Counted from the stretch's first letter, positions 24,726-35,335 are shown. The stretch is DNA of 64,000 nucleotides from an uncultured Lachnospiraceae bacterium (GCA_900317585.1 ONHG01000012.1:1-64000), one strand, 5' to 3'. The notes: generated by a model not told the origin, from the sequence alone. Numbers and translations: made by a program.

Positions 24726-26577
24726 AGCAGACACCTCCTCCATAGCTCTTTGCACCGCAGGCAGAGCACCTCATGCGGCAGTTAGGAGTGACTGTCTCCT
24801 TATGGGCTGTCTCCCACTCTCTTATCATAAACTGCTTTGTCACACCTATATCGATAAAATCCCATGGGAATATTTCATCTAAAGGCCTTTCTCTCATCGT
24901 GTAGAAATCAGGATCCAGCCCGCATTCCTTTATCGAATCAATCCATCTGTCATAGTCAAAATACTCTGTCCAGGCATCATAATATCCGCCCTTTTCGTAT
25001 ACCTTTACTATCGCATCGCAAAGCCTTCTGTCGCCTCTTGCCAGTATACCCTCAATCACAGTGACGTATGCCTCATGCCAGTTGTATCTGATGCTCTTTC
25101 TGTTGAGCTGCTCCTTGACATGGTCATTAACTATTTTGGCTCTGCCCAGATACTCAGAAGGCTCATACATTCTCGCCCACTGGAATGGTGTAAACGGCTT
25201 TGGCACGAAAAATGATGTACTTATCGTAATCTGGCATTTTCCGGCTCTCTTTTCCTTTGGAACGGTATCATAGTATAATGCCGCAACATCGTTTGCAAGC
25301 TCAGGAATGCCCCTCATATCTTCCTCTGTCTCTGTAGGCAGACCGAGCATGAAATAAAACTTCACCTTGTTCCAGCCTCCCTCAAATGCCTGTCTTGAGC
25401 CGTTCATGATATCATCCACGGTAAGTCCCTTGTTAATGACATTTCTAAGGCGCTGTGTACCGGCCTCAGGCGCAAAGGTCAGACTGCTTTTTTTCACATC
25501 CTGCACCTTCTGCATGATATCGAGCGAAAACGCATCAATTCTGAGTGAAGGCAGGGAGATATTTATCTTCTTTTCCTTGCAGATATCAAGCAAAAATGTG
25601 ATGAGCTCGTCAAGCTCCTTGTAATCGGATGAGCTTAAGGAGCTTAAAGAAATCTCCTCGTGTCCTGTATTTTTGATAAGAGCCGCTGCAACGTCCTTTA
25701 GGTGGTCAACCTTTTTCTCACGGTTTGGGCGGTAAATCATACCGGCCTGACAGAAACGACAGCCTCTTATACATCCACGCTGTATTTCAAGCACCATTCT
25801 ATCCTGCGTAGCCTTGATAAAAGGCACAACCGGTGCCTCCGGGTAAGTTGAGTTCGTTAAATCTACCTGCACCTGTTTTTTTATCTTTACAGGAATATCA
25901 TCATACTTAGGCTTCATACAGCAAATTGTTCCATCCTCATTGTACTCCACCTCATACAAAGCAGGTACATAAAGACCCTCAATCTTTGCAGCCTCATGTA
26001 AAAACTCTTCCCTTGAAAGACCATCAGCCTTTGCCTTCTTATAAAGCTCAAAGAGATTGCCATACTGTGTCTCTCCCTCTCCGATATAAAATATATCAAA
26101 GAAGTCTGCAATCGGCTCCGGATTGTAGGTACAAGGACCGCCTGCAATCACAATAGGGCATCCTTCCGCTCTGTCCCTTGAACGAAGCGGTATCTGTGCG
26201 AGGTCAAGTATCTGCAAAATATTCGTGTAGCACATCTCGTACTGCAGAGTCATGGCTACAAAGTCAAAGTCCTTTATAGGCTCCTGAGACTCAAGTCCGA
26301 AAAGCGGTATATTCTCCTGCTTCATGATTTCATGCAGATCAGGCCACGGAGAATAAACTCTCTCGCACCACACGTCATCCATGCGGTTGAACATATCATA
26401 TAATATCTGGATTCCCAGATGTGACATACCAATCTCATAAACATCAGGAAAACACATCGCAAAACGTATATTTACCTGCGATGTGTCTTTCATTACTGAG
26501 TTGAACTCATTCCCGATATATCTAGCCGGTTTGTCTACCTTCATAAGTATCTCATCACTTAAAGCTAGTTTTCTCAT
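24715..26577 (-). CDS. B12-binding domain radical SAM protein (TIGR03960)
   Basis: A 620-residue protein. The N-terminal part (about 30-200) resembles a cobalamin-binding Rossmann domain. The radical SAM core (about 250-490) has the cluster motif RGCIRGCRFCQAG. The C-terminal tail has a second Cys cluster (NCRMRCSACGA, GGGVC), possibly for another metal site. ATG 26577 follows AGAGGAAATTAT. It is coupled to the DUF2344 gene and 34 nt downstream of the his gene fusion, with no terminator visible. Substrate unknown; a role in tRNA/rRNA modification has been suggested for the family. Confidence 0.92.
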   Translation of the reverse strand: MRKLALSDEILMKVDKPARYIGNEFNSVMKDTSQVNIRFAMCFPDVYEIGMSHLGIQILYDMFNRMDDVWCERVYSPWPDLHEIMKQENIPLFGLESQEPIKDFDFVAMTLQYEMCYTNILQILDLAQIPLRSRDRAEGCPIVIAGGPCTYNPEPIADFFDIFYIGEGETQYGNLFELYKKAKADGLSREEFLHEAAKIEGLYVPALYEVEYNEDGTICCMKPKYDDIPVKIKKQVQVDLTNSTYPEAPVVPFIKATQDRMVLEIQRGCIRGCRFCQAGMIYRPNREKKVDHLKDVAAALIKNTGHEEISLSSLSSSDYKELDELITFLLDICKEKKINISLPSLRIDAFSLDIMQKVQDVKKSSLTFAPEAGTQRLRNVINKGLTVDDIMNGSRQAFEGGWNKVKFYFMLGLPTETEEDMRGIPELANDVAALYYDTVPKEKRAGKCQITISTSFFVPKPFTPFQWARMYEPSEYLGRAKIVNDHVKEQLNRKSIRYNWHEAYVTVIEGILARGDRRLCDAIVKVYEKGGYYDAWTEYFDYDRWIDSIKECGLDPDFYTMRERPLDEIFPWDFIDIGVTKQFMIREWETAHKETVTPNCRMRCSACGAKSYGGGVCYEN

Positions 26578-26611
26578 ATAATTTCCTCTAAATAATTATT
26601 GTGTTTTAAGG

Positions 26612-27895
26612 CTATCGCTGTGCCAGCTCCCCTGCGATTTCTGCCCATGTGATATTTTTCTGAGCCATAAGAATCATGCAGTGGTACATAAAGTCCGATA
26701 TCTCAAACTTCAAATCATCACTGTCCGGATTTTTGGCTGCCAGAATAATCTCAGTGCACTCGTGTCCGAGCTTTTTTAATATCTCATCTATGCCCTTTTC
26801 CATGACAGCATTGGTGTACGAGTCCTCCTTTGGATTCTTCATACGGTCAACTATCACCGCATAGACTGATTCAAGCACTGTAAGTGGATTCTTCTCCACA
26901 TACTCCTTTTTCACGATATTATTGAAAAAGCAGGTCCTGTTACCTGTGTGACATGCAGCTCCCACCTGCGAAACCTTCGCAAGGATAGTATCATAATCAC
27001 AGTCCGCTGTCAAAGACTTTACGTACTGTAAATGTCCTGATGTAAGTCCTTTGGTCCAAAGCTCATTGCGGCTTCTGCTCCAGTAGGTCATGCGTCCGCT
27101 GTTTATCGTGACATTGAAGGCCTCCTCATTCATATAGGCAAGCATGAGCACCTGCTCATTGCGGTAATCCTGCACTATGACAGGCACCATGCCGTCAGAA
27201 TTAAGCTTTAAATCAGACCATTTTAAGTCGGGAGTAAAATTATCAACAAGTATTCCTTCGTCAGAAAGCTTTGTCTTTAACGCCATGATATCATTTTCAG
27301 GATCATTGATAAACTCTCCGGCAATGCCTCTTAGTGTTTCACGCTTCATGACATCAATTATTTTATCCATGTCAAACTGTGGCATATAGACCACATACGG
27401 TGTGGATGTGAGATTCTCAAGCGCATCTATTATATCTATATTCAAGACCAAAAGCTCATGAAAGGTATCCTCTATCTCCTCCTGATGCTTGAAAATATAG
27501 TCTACATTGCTGATTGACAAAAGAATTTTATCCTTGCCAAACTTCTCGCTTGCTGCATTTGCAAGCTCAAGGCTTGAATCCTTTGTGGCATTGAAGATGA
27601 CCTGTAAACAGCCTGCATACAGCAGCTTTTTCACGTCCTCTATGCGGTTGATATTGCCTCCTGCGCACACCTTTATGTCGATATTTCTGTTGATATTTTC
27701 TATCGTATGTATGTTTTTCTCATGCTCGTCATCATCAGTTGAAAGATCAAAAATAATAATCTTGTCTATGCCACTGTCATTGTAGAGCTGACACAGATTG
27801 TAGACGTCGCCCATTACTGTCATATCTGACGCTGATTTCACGGCCTGGCCGTTCTTTAAATACAGTGTAGCAACGATGTTCTTAAAACCAATCAA
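26612..27895 (-). CDS. hisIE: HisIE with an N-terminal HisF/HisA-like barrel
   Basis: A 427-residue fusion. Residues ~1-215 align with the HisF/HisA barrel start ([14 protein letters not shown] against the family IxxxLDVKxGxVVK), but the first-strand catalytic Asp is Tyr and the mid-barrel Asp is Ser (LLSISNVD). Residues ~218-320 are HisI, phosphoribosyl-AMP cyclohydrolase ([24 protein letters not shown], zinc Cys in DCDYD and [10 protein letters not shown]). Residues ~335-427 are HisE, phosphoribosyl-ATP pyrophosphatase ([26 protein letters not shown]). It probably performs the second and third steps of histidine synthesis, with the barrel as a structural or allosteric domain. It is 1 nt after hisB. 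Confidence 0.92.
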   Translation of the reverse strand: MIGFKNIVATLYLKNGQAVKSASDMTVMGDVYNLCQLYNDSGIDKIIIFDLSTDDDEHEKNIHTIENINRNIDIKVCAGGNINRIEDVKKLLYAGCLQVIFNATKDSSLELANAASEKFGKDKILLSISNVDYIFKHQEEIEDTFHELLVLNIDIIDALENLTSTPYVVYMPQFDMDKIIDVMKRETLRGIAGEFINDPENDIMALKTKLSDEGILVDNFTPDLKWSDLKLNSDGMVPVIVQDYRNEQVLMLAYMNEEAFNVTINSGRMTYWSRSRNELWTKGLTSGHLQYVKSLTADCDYDTILAKVSQVGAACHTGNRTCFFNNIVKKEYVEKNPLTVLESVYAVIVDRMKNPKEDSYTNAVMEKGIDEILKKLGHECTEIILAAKNPDSDDLKFEISDFMYHCMILMAQKNITWAEIAGELAQR

Positions 27896-27896
27896 A

Positions 27897-28487
27897 TTAC
27901 AAACTTCCTTTCGTGGACATCACGTCCTTTATTCTGCTATCATAGGTGCAGGCATCGTCAAGCGCCTTGGCAAATGCCTTAAACATAGCTTCTATCATAT
28001 GATGATTATTTCCCGGTGTCAAAACCTTTATATGCAGGTTCATCGCAGCAGAGTAAGAAACAGCGTAGAAAAACTCTCTCACCATCTCTGTATCCATATC
28101 TCCGACTCTCTCGCAGGTAAACTCGCCGTCAAACTGCAGGTACGGTCTGCCTGACAAATCAATGGCACATAGTACAAGCACCTCATCCATCGGTAAAATA
28201 AAGCTTCCAAATCTCTTTATGCCCTTTTTGTCTCCGACAGCCTGTGCTATGGCATTGCCAAGCACTATGCCGCAGTCCTCTATAGTATGATGACAGTCCA
28301 CATTTAAGTCACCGTCGCATGTCATATCGAGGTCAAAAAAACCATGCTTTGAAAAGCCCTCCAGCATATGGTTAAAAAAGCCTATGCCTGTGTCTATATT
28401 TGATTTTCCGGTTCCGTCTATATTTAAACCGACCGAAATATCAGTCTCTTTTGTTTTTCTGCTAAGCTTAGCGCATCTATCTGCCAT
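27897..28487 (-). CDS. hisB: imidazoleglycerol-phosphate dehydratase
   Basis: A 196-residue monofunctional dehydratase (sixth step of histidine synthesis). The two manganese-binding repeats are visible: [18 protein letters not shown] with [11 protein letters not shown], and later [18 protein letters not shown]. There is no fused histidinol-phosphatase domain, as is normal in Firmicutes. It lies 15 nt after hisD. Confidence 0.97.
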   Translation of the reverse strand: MADRCAKLSRKTKETDISVGLNIDGTGKSNIDTGIGFFNHMLEGFSKHGFFDLDMTCDGDLNVDCHHTIEDCGIVLGNAIAQAVGDKKGIKRFGSFILPMDEVLVLCAIDLSGRPYLQFDGEFTCERVGDMDTEMVREFFYAVSYSAAMNLHIKVLTPGNNHHMIEAMFKAFAKALDDACTYDSRIKDVMSTKGSL

Positions 28488-28502
28488 TTCTTACTCCTTT
28501 GA

Positions 28503-29792
28503 CTAATCCTCAAATCTAACCTTGATTGAATTTGCATGTGCCGTAAGCTTCTCACACTCTGCAAACTGCTCAATATCTGTATGTATTCTCTCAAGTGCTT
28601 CTCTTGAATATGAGATGATGCTTGACTTTTTGATAAAGTCATCTACAGATAAGGCTGAGAAGAATTTTGCTGTTCCGTTTGTAGGCAGAACATGGTTTGG
28701 TCCTGCAAAATAGTCTCCCAAAGGCTCTGATGAGTACTCTCCAATAAAGATTGCTCCTGCATTTTTGATTTTTGTCATGACTGAGAAAGGATCTCTTGTG
28801 ACAATCTCCATATGCTCTGAAGCGATATCGTTTACTGCATCAATTGCCTCATCCATATCCTCTGCAACAAGTATATATCCGTAGTTTTCAAGAGATTTCT
28901 CAATGATTTCTTTTCTTGAGAGAACCTCAACAAACTTATCAACTTCCTCTGATACTTTCTTTGCAAGCTCCTCACTTGTTGTGATCAAGATAGCTGATGC
29001 CATCTCATCATGCTCGGCCTGTGAAAGTAAATCTGCTGCCACATAGCGTGGATTTGCAGTCTCATCTGCAAGCACCAAAATCTCGCTAGGTCCTGCGATT
29101 GAATCAATGCTGACATATCCAAACACAGCCTTTTTGGCAAGAGCAACAAAGATATTTCCAGGTCCAACAATCTTGTCTACCTTTGGCACACTCTCTGTAC
29201 CAAATGCCATTGCAGCGATAGCCTGTGCACCTCCTACCTTGTAGATTTCATCTACTCCGGCCTCGTTTGCGGCTACAAGTGTGGAAGGATATACCTTGCC
29301 GTCAGCTCCACATGGTGTACACATAACTATCTTTTCAACGCCTGCTACCTTTGCTGGAAGCACGTTCATCAGTACGGATGAAGGATAGACAGCCTTGCCG
29401 CCCGGTACATATACTCCTGCCTTTGCTATAGGTGTGACCTTCTGTCCTAAAATGATGCCGTCCTCTGTTGTAAACCATGAGTTCTGCAGCTGCTTCTCGT
29501 GATATTTTCTGATATTTACAAGAGCCTTTTTTATAACGGCAAGAAGCTTCTCATCAACCAGCTCATATGCTTCCTTTATTTCTTCCTCTGTGACACGGAT
29601 ATTTGATGCATCCACATCCGCTTTATCAAATTTCTTTGTGTATTCAAAAACAGCCTTGTCACGGTTTTCCTTTACATTGTTTATAATCTCATTTACCGTG
29701 CTCTCATACTCTGTATAGTTGTTAGGGCTTCTCTTAAGCAGGCTCTCCAATATGTTCTTCTGTGAATCCTTTGTAAGTTTTAAAGTTCTCAT
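28503..29792 (-). CDS. hisD: histidinol dehydrogenase
   Basis: A 429-residue zinc enzyme catalysing the last two oxidations to histidine. The signature region is GPSEILVLADETANP, with catalytic ASEHMEI and the C-terminal GPNHVLPT. ATG 29792 is preceded by CGGAGG. A 42-nt gap separates it from hisG; it is followed by hisB. Confidence 0.97.
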   Translation of the reverse strand: MRTLKLTKDSQKNILESLLKRSPNNYTEYESTVNEIINNVKENRDKAVFEYTKKFDKADVDASNIRVTEEEIKEAYELVDEKLLAVIKKALVNIRKYHEKQLQNSWFTTEDGIILGQKVTPIAKAGVYVPGGKAVYPSSVLMNVLPAKVAGVEKIVMCTPCGADGKVYPSTLVAANEAGVDEIYKVGGAQAIAAMAFGTESVPKVDKIVGPGNIFVALAKKAVFGYVSIDSIAGPSEILVLADETANPRYVAADLLSQAEHDEMASAILITTSEELAKKVSEEVDKFVEVLSRKEIIEKSLENYGYILVAEDMDEAIDAVNDIASEHMEIVTRDPFSVMTKIKNAGAIFIGEYSSEPLGDYFAGPNHVLPTNGTAKFFSALSVDDFIKKSSIISYSREALERIHTDIEQFAECEKLTAHANSIKVRFED

Positions 29793-29834
29793 TACAGCCT
29801 CCGTCTAAAATCATGTATTCATATAAATTATACG

Positions 29835-30482
29835 CTATTTGATAACAGTCTTCAAATCACTTATGAGCCTTGTGATACGCTCATTGTCCATCTTCATGCT
29901 GACCTGGTTTACCACAACCCTCGCAGACAGCGGACAGACCTCCTCAAGCACGGTAAGTCCGTTCTCCTTAAGTGTAGTTCCGGTCTCTACTATATCACAA
30001 ATCACCTCTGAAAGTCCAACAATCGGAGCAAGCTCTATTGAGCCGTTTAACTTTATAATCTCTACTGTCTGATGCTTTTTATTGTAGAAATAATCCTTTG
30101 CGATATGAGGATACTTGGTGGCAACTCTTATCTGCTCATGATGCTGCAAAAGCTCCCTTGCGCTCTCCGGTCCGCATATGCACATGCGGCATTTTCCAAA
30201 GCCTAAATCAAGCACCTCGTATATATTTCTGCCCTCCTCGAGGATGGTATCCTTTCCTACCACACCAATATCGGCAGCGCCATACTCCACGTATGTAGGC
30301 ACATCAGGTCCCTTTGCCAGGAAAAATCTAAGCTTAAGCTCCTCATTTACGAAAATCAGCTTTCTTGTATCCGGATCCTTCATCTCCTCACAGGTGATGC
30401 CTATCTGCTCAAAAAGCTGCAGGGTCTTCTTTGCAAGTCTGCCCTTTCCCAGGGCAAAGGTTAAATATCTGTCATCACTCAT
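29835..30482 (-). CDS. hisG: ATP phosphoribosyltransferase, short form
   Basis: A 215-residue catalytic subunit for the committed step of histidine synthesis. It starts LTFALGKGRLAKKTLQLFEQ, with DIGVVGKD and the PRPP-site region IVETGTTLKENGL. The short form lacks the C-terminal regulatory domain and needs HisZ, encoded 3 nt upstream, for activity and feedback inhibition. Confidence 0.97.
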   Translation of the reverse strand: MSDDRYLTFALGKGRLAKKTLQLFEQIGITCEEMKDPDTRKLIFVNEELKLRFFLAKGPDVPTYVEYGAADIGVVGKDTILEEGRNIYEVLDLGFGKCRMCICGPESARELLQHHEQIRVATKYPHIAKDYFYNKKHQTVEIIKLNGSIELAPIVGLSEVICDIVETGTTLKENGLTVLEEVCPLSARVVVNQVSMKMDNERITRLISDLKTVIK

Positions 30483-30485
30483 CTT

Positions 30486-31676
30486 TTATTCCTCTATAAA
30501 CTCTACTCTGTTTATACGGTTGTCTACCGCATATGAAGCATAGTCCTCTTTCGTTTTATTTTTATCCTTAAGCACCATCTGTATATTTACTCCATCTCTT
30601 CGAAGCTCCATAGAGCGCTTGATTGCCGCATGGTATGCAGCCTCCTCAAATACTATAAGTGAGGAATTCTCAATAACAGGCACATCAATATCCTGACGGC
30701 TTAATGCTGCCATGAGCTGATCCACAACAATTGCAAAGCCGATTGCCGCAGCGTCCTTTCCAAAGTGTGAAAGCAGCTTGTCATAACGGCCTCCCTTTAC
30801 AATAGGTTCTCCTGTACCATATGTGTAGCCCTGGAAAATGATACCTGTGTAATATGTGTAGTCACTGATAAGTCCAAGCTCATACGAAATATATTTCTCG
30901 ATGCCATATGCCTTTAAGTATTCTCGAAGCTTAAGCAGACTATCAATAGATGATAATATCTCATCATATCCCTTCGCAAGCTTTAAAGCCTCTATAAGCT
31001 GCTCATCCTGTAAATCGAAATTGTCTAATAGTCCAAACAGCTTCCTTAGCTTGTCGTTCATTGAAAGACTGTCAACAAACTCCTCCACACCGAAGAAATT
31101 CTTATTTGCTATGAGCTCTCTTAGGTTTTCCTCCTGCTCCCATGACAGCCCTGCTGCCTTTGTGAGACCGTAAAAGAACTGCGAATGTCCGACTGAAATC
31201 TGGAAATTCTTAAGTCCGCTCTCAAGCATCGACTCAACTGTCATCGAAAGTATCTCGGCATCTGCAGAGATAGAGCCATCACCTATCAGCTCTGCACCGC
31301 ACTGTGTGCTTTCCTTGAGCCTGCCCTGATAATCCGATGAATTGATAAAAGTATTGCCAAGATAACACAGCTTGACAGGCATATCGTCCTCTATATAGTA
31401 CTTAGCCGCACTTCTTGCAATAGAAGGTGTGAAATCAGGACGAAGAACAAGCGTATTGCCCTCCTTGTCAAAAAACTTGTATAAATCCTTTGAAGGGGTT
31501 GTTCCGACATCGCTTCCAAAAATATTAAAAAACTCAAACGTAGGTGTCATGATATCATGATATCCGTATTTTAAAAGTGTACGATGCAGCTTATCCTGCA
31601 AATACAGCTTTTTTTTGCATTCCCCGTTATATATGTCTCTTACTCCGTCCGGAGTGTGTAATAATTGATTTTCCAT
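30486..31676 (-). CDS. hisZ: ATP phosphoribosyltransferase regulatory subunit HisZ
   Basis: About 396 residues, a histidyl-tRNA-synthetase-like paralogue without tRNA charging. Motif-2-like sequence is present (LVLRPDFTPSIAR), as is the HisRS-like GGRYDKLLSHFG, and the C-terminal anticodon domain is reduced. I place the start at ATG 31676 (MENQLLHTPDGVRDI) because the mapped promoter would begin transcription near 31717, downstream of the earlier in-frame ATG at 31733. It is first in hisZ-G-D-B-(F)IE. Confidence 0.93.
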   Translation of the reverse strand: MENQLLHTPDGVRDIYNGECKKKLYLQDKLHRTLLKYGYHDIMTPTFEFFNIFGSDVGTTPSKDLYKFFDKEGNTLVLRPDFTPSIARSAAKYYIEDDMPVKLCYLGNTFINSSDYQGRLKESTQCGAELIGDGSISADAEILSMTVESMLESGLKNFQISVGHSQFFYGLTKAAGLSWEQEENLRELIANKNFFGVEEFVDSLSMNDKLRKLFGLLDNFDLQDEQLIEALKLAKGYDEILSSIDSLLKLREYLKAYGIEKYISYELGLISDYTYYTGIIFQGYTYGTGEPIVKGGRYDKLLSHFGKDAAAIGFAIVVDQLMAALSRQDIDVPVIENSSLIVFEEAAYHAAIKRSMELRRDGVNIQMVLKDKNKTKEDYASYAVDNRINRVEFIEE

Positions 31677-31711
31677 AATATGTAGAATCTCGCTTTCATG
31701 TAGTAAAGTGT

Positions 31712-31739
31712 TATCGTGGTAATATGCTACCATACGATA
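31712..31739. promoter_or_regulatory. inverted repeat over the his promoter
   Basis: TATCGTGGTA (31712-31721) and TACCATACGATA (31728-31739) form an interrupted inverted repeat covering the -10 region of the hisZ promoter. It is a candidate operator; the regulator is not in the window. Confidence 0.45.
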
Positions 31740-31752
31740 GTAATACTGTCAA
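31724..31752 (-). promoter_or_regulatory. hisZ operon promoter
   Basis: TTGACA (31752-31747), a 17-nt spacer and TAGCAT (31729-31724) on the minus strand, immediately past recU. Confidence 0.65.
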
Positions 31753-32282
31753 GCCCTGCAATTTAAGTCAAGCTGAAGTGTGTTCAGATACGGCACAAGT
31801 ATTCCGGGCACCTCCGGAAGGAAAAATGCCGGCTCAAGCTCCTCATAGCGGAAGCTCTTTCTGCCGCCCTCTGCAGCTCTATCCCAGAATTCTGTCAGCT
31901 TTTTAAACGTGAGATAATAGTATTCGTTCCTGTGTGTGTACGATATAAGGATAAATGCAACACCATCCTGTTTTTCAAAGCATCTCATAAACTCTACCTG
32001 ATGCTCATGTATATTGGCAAGGGGAAACGTGTCGGTATTACATTCCTTTGCATCAAAGCATACCGGGATTCCCTGTACAGCACCAATATAGTCGACCGTA
32101 CTCTTCTGCTCGAAATAAGCCAGTGTAATGTGTCGGGTTTCCGGCTCCATCTTTATAGGTGTAATCGGAGTGGGAATCTTTTGTATGAGCGCCAGGCCGT
32201 TCTCCCTGTATTTTTCATTTGTCTTGTTTATCATATCCTCTAAGGTCGAGCCTCTTAAGCCTCTTGAATTCCAGGTTGCCAT
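31749..32282 (-). CDS. recU: Holliday junction resolvase RecU
   Basis: A 177-residue resolvase of Gram-positive bacteria, working with RuvAB (encoded at 57-58.7 kb). Visible signs are WNSRGLRGSTLEDMIN at the N-terminus, the nuclease core with VDYIGAVQGIPVCFDAKE (catalytic Asp and Glu-x-Lys type residues) and FILISYTHRNEYYYLT. ATG 32282 is chosen for its AAGGAAGAT and family N-terminus; an in-frame upstream extension has neither. No PBP gene follows, unlike in Bacillus. Confidence 0.92.
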   Translation of the reverse strand: MATWNSRGLRGSTLEDMINKTNEKYRENGLALIQKIPTPITPIKMEPETRHITLAYFEQKSTVDYIGAVQGIPVCFDAKECNTDTFPLANIHEHQVEFMRCFEKQDGVAFILISYTHRNEYYYLTFKKLTEFWDRAAEGGRKSFRYEELEPAFFLPEVPGILVPYLNTLQLDLNCRA

Positions 32283-32341
32283 ATCGTTTCTATCTTCCTT
32301 AATACTGTAAGCTATGCGACGTAAAGTAAATAATGACGGGA

Positions 32342-33316
32342 TTAAAGCCCCACCCTGCTCCATATGTCGGGCAAAGCCGCCTCTATATATCTGCCATCAG
32401 GCAAAATCACATGGTGCGCATGCAAAAGCTGGCTGGTCACATGATAATTTTCTTTGTAAAAAGCATTAATCCTTTTATCCCCATACTTCATATCACCTAT
32501 GATTGGGTGTCCGATAGATGAAAGATGTGCCCTGATCTGATGGCTTCTTCCGGTAATGAGATGCACCTCAAGAAGAGTTGCTTTATGGCACGAAGCACTC
32601 ATCTCAATTGTCTTAAGAGGCCTGTAAGCAGTCTTTACTGGCAGTGATTCATCACTTATTGGTTCCTTGGTTATCTGTACCTTGTTTTCGCTCTCATCCT
32701 TTGTCAGAAAGCCCTCTATGGTCATAGGCTCATCAACCTCTCCTGCAACAAGCGCCATATAATACTTTTCTGCGGTTCTGTCCTTAAGCACCTGTGACAG
32801 GTACTGCAGTCCATGAAGCGATTTACCCATCAGAATCAGCCCAGATGTGTTTCTGTCCAGGCGGTTGCACACCGATGGCTTAAAGCTCTTATATGTGTCA
32901 AAACCAAGCTTTCCCTCTTTTATCAGATATCCGATAAGCCTTTCGTTTGCAGAAATATCAGTCTCCTTTGATTTCTGCGACAACATATTGACTGGCTTGT
33001 TTGCGGCCAGTATATCATCATCCTCATATACCACACCAAGTCCGTCCGGCTTTAGTGCACCAAGTGCCTTAAAATCCTTCATCAGTCTGTCCTCATTGAC
33101 GGAAAACTTAGCAAATGTATCATCTGACAGAAAAATCTTGATTTTGTCGTCAACTGACACAATTTCTGTGCCTGACGCTTTCTTATCATTCAGTTTTATG
33201 TTCTTCTTCCTAAGCATCTTGTAAATAAAGCCCATGGATGCGTTTGGAAGTATCTTTTTAAGGTATTTGTCAAGCCTCTGGCCTGCCTCGTTTTTACCTG
33301 CTTTAAATTCTTTCAT
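32342..33316 (-). CDS. RluA-family 23S rRNA pseudouridine synthase
   Basis: A 324-residue synthase. An S4 RNA-binding domain (about 12-75, GQRLDKYLKKILPNASMGFI) precedes the catalytic domain. The catalytic Asp is in VCNRLDRNTSGLIL (about residue 145), and the family segment ITGRSHQIRAHLSSIGHPI is near 245. This is the RluC/RluD-type layout; the exact uridine is not inferable. It lies 18 nt after the ygiQ-type gene and 59 nt before recU. Confidence 0.94.
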   Translation of the reverse strand: MKEFKAGKNEAGQRLDKYLKKILPNASMGFIYKMLRKKNIKLNDKKASGTEIVSVDDKIKIFLSDDTFAKFSVNEDRLMKDFKALGALKPDGLGVVYEDDDILAANKPVNMLSQKSKETDISANERLIGYLIKEGKLGFDTYKSFKPSVCNRLDRNTSGLILMGKSLHGLQYLSQVLKDRTAEKYYMALVAGEVDEPMTIEGFLTKDESENKVQITKEPISDESLPVKTAYRPLKTIEMSASCHKATLLEVHLITGRSHQIRAHLSSIGHPIIGDMKYGDKRINAFYKENYHVTSQLLHAHHVILPDGRYIEAALPDIWSRVGL

Positions 33317-33334
33317 AACCTTTATCTTGTATAT

Positions 33335-35335
33335 CTATCTTTTCTTCTTGTGGACGTTTCTGATTGTTTTCTTTTTGTGCGCTGTGCCTGCGGTGTTACT
33401 TCCGCTTCCGTTTTTCCCTCGCTCTGTTGCATTTTTCAGGTTTTTCCTTACACCTGCATTCTTGCCACTGCCATAGCTGCTGTTTGAATTTTTATCAGAC
33501 TTGGAACGTTTTCTGTCCCAGCCGCCATCAGTATGCATTTTCCTGGGCTTTATCAGGCACTTTTTGTCAAATCCGATTAAGTCCTCCCTGCCGGCCTTCA
33601 CAAGTGCCTCGTGCACGAGATCATAGTTCTTTGGATTTCGGTACTGGATGAGCGCCCTCTGCATAGCCTTCTCATGTGGGTTAGTTGTGACATACACTGG
33701 CTTAAGTGTTGCCGGGTCAAGTCCTGTATAGTACATGCATGTAGAGATGGTAGACGGTGTCGGATAGAAATCCTGCACCTGCTCCGGCATATATCCCAGA
33801 TCTCGCAGATACTCTGCAAGCTCTATCGCCTCTTTAAGTGTTGAGCCCGGGTGTGATGACATGAGATACGGCACAAGATACTGCTCCTTACCTATCTTTT
33901 TGTTCATATCCTTGTATGCTTTCACAAAGCTGTTGTACACCTCTACACTCGGCTTTCCAAGCCTGCTCAAAACAGCATTGGAGATGTGCTCCGGAGCCAC
34001 CTTAAGCTGTCCGCTGACATGATACTCGCACAGCTCACGAAGAAACGTCTTGTCTTTGTCATACATCAGATAGTCAAACCTGATGCCTGAGCGGATAAAC
34101 ACCTTTTTTACCTTTGGCAGTGCACGAAGCTCTCTAAGCAGCTGTATATAGTCGCTGTGGTCAACAATCAGGTTATTGCACGGCTTAGGAAACAGACACT
34201 GCTTTGTAGGGCACGCTCCCCTTGTGAGCTGCTTTTTACATGCCGGCTGCCTGAAATTGGCTGTAGGGCCTCCAACATCATGGATATAGCCCTTAAAGTC
34301 CTTATCCTGCGTGATAAGCTTTGCCTCTTCTATGATTGACTCATGACTTCTTGTCTGGATTATCCTGCCCTGATGGAAGGTCAATGCACAGAAATTACAG
34401 CCTCCAAAGCAGCCTCTGTTGCTGATAAGAGAAAACTTCACCTCGCTTATCGCAGGCACTCCGCCTGCCTCCTCGTAGCTTGGGTGATAAGTCCTCATAT
34501 AAGGAAGTGCATATACCTCATCCATCTCCTCCTGAGACAACGGCTTCTGCGGTGGATTCTGCACCACAAGCGTAGAGTTGTCATATGGCTCTACGAGCCT
34601 CTTTGCGCAGAAAGGATCAGTATTGCAGTACTGTATGTAAAAGCTTCTTGCAAACTCCCTCTTGTCCTCTTTTATAACGTCATAGTCAGGAAGCTCAATC
34701 GCATCATATATGATATCCCTGTCCTTCGTCTTGAAAACTGTGCCATCTATAAACGTAATATCCTTTACATCCATACCACTGGCAAGCGCATCCGCTATCT
34801 CGATGATGCTTCTTTCTCCCATGCCATATGAGATGATATCCGCACCGGAATCCAGAAGAATCGAGCGCTTGACCTTATTTGACCAATAATCATAATGTGC
34901 CATGCGCCTAAGGCTCGCCTCTATGCCGCCTATTATGATAGGGATTTTTTTATAAGTATGGCGTATCAGGTTACAGTACACAACGGTCGCATAATCAGGT
35001 CTCTTTCCCATCACGCCACCCGGTGTAAATGAATCCTTTGCTCTTCTTTTCTTTGAAACCGAATAATGGTTTACCATGGAGTCCATATTGCCCGCTGATA
35101 CCAAAAAACCAAGACGCGGCACTCCGAGTATTGATATAGACTCATCATCCTTCCAGTCGGGCTGTGAAATGATGCCGACCGTATAGCCATGTGCCTGCAG
35201 CAGTCTTGCGATTATTGCATGTCCAAAGGACGGATGATCCACATATGCATCACCGCAGACATACACAAAATCAAGCTGCTCAATGCCCTGATCTATCATA
35301 TCCTGTTTTGAAATTGGTAAAAAACCATTACTCAT
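33335..35335 (-). CDS. YgiQ-family radical SAM protein
   Basis: A 666-residue protein of the YgiQ/UPF0313 family. The cluster motif is [15 protein letters not shown] (about residue 320), with the earlier [12 protein letters not shown] and the DUF3362-type C-terminal region. The last ~70 residues are a basic, Ser/Asn/Gly-rich tail ending in Lys/Arg clusters and are probably disordered. ATG 35335 ([10 protein letters not shown]) is chosen because GAGG lies 6-9 nt upstream. Substrate unknown. Confidence 0.93.
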   Translation of the reverse strand: MSNGFLPISKQDMIDQGIEQLDFVYVCGDAYVDHPSFGHAIIARLLQAHGYTVGIISQPDWKDDESISILGVPRLGFLVSAGNMDSMVNHYSVSKKRRAKDSFTPGGVMGKRPDYATVVYCNLIRHTYKKIPIIIGGIEASLRRMAHYDYWSNKVKRSILLDSGADIISYGMGERSIIEIADALASGMDVKDITFIDGTVFKTKDRDIIYDAIELPDYDVIKEDKREFARSFYIQYCNTDPFCAKRLVEPYDNSTLVVQNPPQKPLSQEEMDEVYALPYMRTYHPSYEEAGGVPAISEVKFSLISNRGCFGGCNFCALTFHQGRIIQTRSHESIIEEAKLITQDKDFKGYIHDVGGPTANFRQPACKKQLTRGACPTKQCLFPKPCNNLIVDHSDYIQLLRELRALPKVKKVFIRSGIRFDYLMYDKDKTFLRELCEYHVSGQLKVAPEHISNAVLSRLGKPSVEVYNSFVKAYKDMNKKIGKEQYLVPYLMSSHPGSTLKEAIELAEYLRDLGYMPEQVQDFYPTPSTISTCMYYTGLDPATLKPVYVTTNPHEKAMQRALIQYRNPKNYDLVHEALVKAGREDLIGFDKKCLIKPRKMHTDGGWDRKRSKSDKNSNSSYGSGKNAGVRKNLKNATERGKNGSGSNTAGTAHKKKTIRNVHKKKR

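Noticed and set aside
30486-31676. HisZ as a histidyl-tRNA synthetase
   Set aside because: Reduced C-terminal domain and its place directly before the short hisG point to the regulatory subunit.
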